Shown here: positions 63,144 through 64,000 of the stretch, in pieces | Position numbering within the stretch: the stretch's first letter is position 1 | Layout: every line of letters begins with the position of its first letter | Assembly: GCA_013399875.1 (NCBI GenBank) | Contig: VXAZ01007505.1 | Span: 269,795 to 333,794 of the forward strand | Source of the DNA: Gymnorhina tibicen | Lineage: Eukaryota; Chordata; Aves; Passeriformes; Artamidae | DNA length: 64,000 nucleotides | Reading direction: 5' to 3' | Program-made: the position numbers and the translations under genes | The notes under the pieces: model-generated | What the model was told of the DNA's origin: nothing | What the model saw: only the letters and a program-made list of their open reading frames with translations | Databases searched by the model: none

Positions 63144-63552
63144 TGTTGGGTGATATGGTGGAGGGTTTTTAAGTACAGTAATGTGATTTTATAGTTTAAG
63201 TTAAGAATTTAGATGCTATAATAGAAGTATATGTGTATACGTGAACTAGCAACTAATTGGTTGAAGAACAGACGCATTGCGGCAAAAAGTACCAAAGATG
63301 ATAAGTTATAAAGTTAAAACAAAGTTTCGTGTTAATTGCTTATTGGACCAAAAAGTTATAAATTGTCATGTAACCCTGAAACTCGTGACTACCTTCATTA
63401 TGGCTACTTGTTGCTAAACCTCACGACCTCTGAGACTGATGCCTTGTTTGTTATTTTAAGTAATAAATCGCAAATAATTGTCATAGTCCCATCTCTTTAA
63501 AAAGAACTTTAATAAGAGCTCCAACAAGCAACAACAAGTAAAGCACCGGACA
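63144..63552 (+). mobile_element. probable 5' LTR of an endogenous retrovirus, sense
   Basis: The 409-base segment begins TGTTGGGTG and ends CCGGACA. It contains an inverted CCAAT (ATTGG, 63343-63347), a TATA box TATAAAT (63357-63363) and AATAAA (63462-63467). The TATA-to-AATAAA distance is 105 bases and 85 bases remain to the end, a normal U3-R-U5 layout. A primer-binding-site-like sequence follows after two bases. The texture of the U3 and the TATA region resembles passerine ERVK-type LTRs as I recall them. The left boundary rests only on the TG and the layout, since the partner flank is outside the window. Confidence 0.6.
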
Positions 63553-63554
63553 AG

Positions 63555-63572
63555 TGGTGTTCCCGACAGATA
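63555..63572 (+). other. retroviral primer-binding-site-like sequence (tRNA-Trp type)
   Basis: TGGTGTTCCCGAC (63555-63567) starts two bases after the CA end of the LTR, exactly where a PBS belongs. It matches the tRNA-Trp-type PBS used by avian leukosis/sarcoma-type viruses at 11 of its first 13 positions; the remaining five do not match. The assignment is inference from a short, decayed match. Confidence 0.45.
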
Positions 63573-64000
63573 CCTACAACTGATTATCCAAAACCCACAG
63601 ATCCTGTTTGGGTTTTCACCCCTTTTTATGACAAAACAGCTAACAGGCCCTAGAACGTTCAATTTTCTTTCTTTTAAGGCTAACAATTTCAGAGGTGAAG
63701 AAACAAAAAGATTTCCAAACTTAAAAGAGAAATTAGAGATATAAATACCAAAATTCATAATACTGAGAAAATGCCTTGTCTCCTTGTAAATGACAACTTT
63801 AACTTTCTAATATGATGTATATGAAATGTGAGCTCATTTAGCATTAACTTCTCTCTGAAGAGATTAAGGAAGTTTTATTCAGGCAAAAACCGATCTTATT
63901 TATAACTTATATGCGTACTTATAACTGTCATATACTTAATAGTTCATTAAACCATTTTTTCATCAAAAAGATTTTTAATCAAGAGTTATAAATTCTAAAC
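63573..64000 (+). other. possible decayed proviral leader, to the window end
   Basis: If 63144-63572 is a 5' LTR plus PBS, this would be the untranslated leader. It is AT-rich and has no gag-like frame, so either the leader is long, the internal region is deleted, or ordinary flanking DNA resumes. The sequence in the window cannot decide. Confidence 0.3.

Noticed and set aside
1..64000. CRISPR arrays, bacterial operons, phage or plasmid functions, riboswitches
   Set aside because: Repeat content and codon and stop statistics are those of a bird nuclear genome; no regularly spaced direct repeats or prokaryotic gene arrangement was seen.

Overview
This window is vertebrate nuclear DNA from a bird, most likely a songbird (passerine). 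The evidence is repeat content: several CR1 LINE fragments in both orientations, five or six avian-type endogenous-retrovirus LTRs, and one SINE with a tRNA-Ile(AAU)-like head joined to a CR1-like tail. That SINE design is the one I know from zebra finch (TguSINE1), and it is the main reason for the passerine call. The rest is AT-rich, stop-rich sequence typical of a gene desert or a very long intron. I found no complete protein-coding gene, no functional RNA gene, no CRISPR array and nothing bacterial.

Layout. Positions 1-240 are a CpG-rich edge of something that continues left of the window. It has an open frame ending at 140-142 and an AATAAA at 218-223, so it may be the 3' end of a rightward gene; a promoter-side CpG island of a leftward gene is the alternative. 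An old CR1 copy follows at about 460-1180. From 1.2 to 16.5 kb there is no recognisable repeat; the only coding-like signal is a pair of short, phase-compatible putative exons on the minus strand at 9544-9934. A short CR1 tail lies at 16491-16705, a strong splice-acceptor-like site at about 19526, and a GC-rich patch of unknown origin at 20390-20690. The tRNA-Ile SINE is at about 23584-23727, a 1-kb CR1 at 26021-27068, and an isolated LTR at 30846-31302. From 31.3 to 45.8 kb the sequence is single-copy in appearance, with an (AATTC)n microsatellite and a few stretches that look like candidate conserved non-coding elements.

The stretch 45.8-53.9 kb is a transposable-element cluster: three LTRs of three different families and two CR1 copies of different subfamilies. 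The LTR at 49448-49975 is a solo LTR with an intact 6-bp target duplication. A second clean solo LTR with a 5-bp duplication lies at 58413-59067. At the right edge, 63144-63552 has the layout of a complete plus-strand LTR and is followed two bases later by a primer-binding-site-like sequence resembling the tRNA-Trp type. This suggests that proviral sequence may continue beyond the window.

The elements do not act together as a system. The window is a record of independent retrotransposition events (CR1, CR1-mobilised SINE, several retroviral lineages) in non-coding DNA. I did not find a convincing undescribed biological system. Family names for repeats come from memory of avian repeat consensus sequences and need a repeat-library search to confirm.
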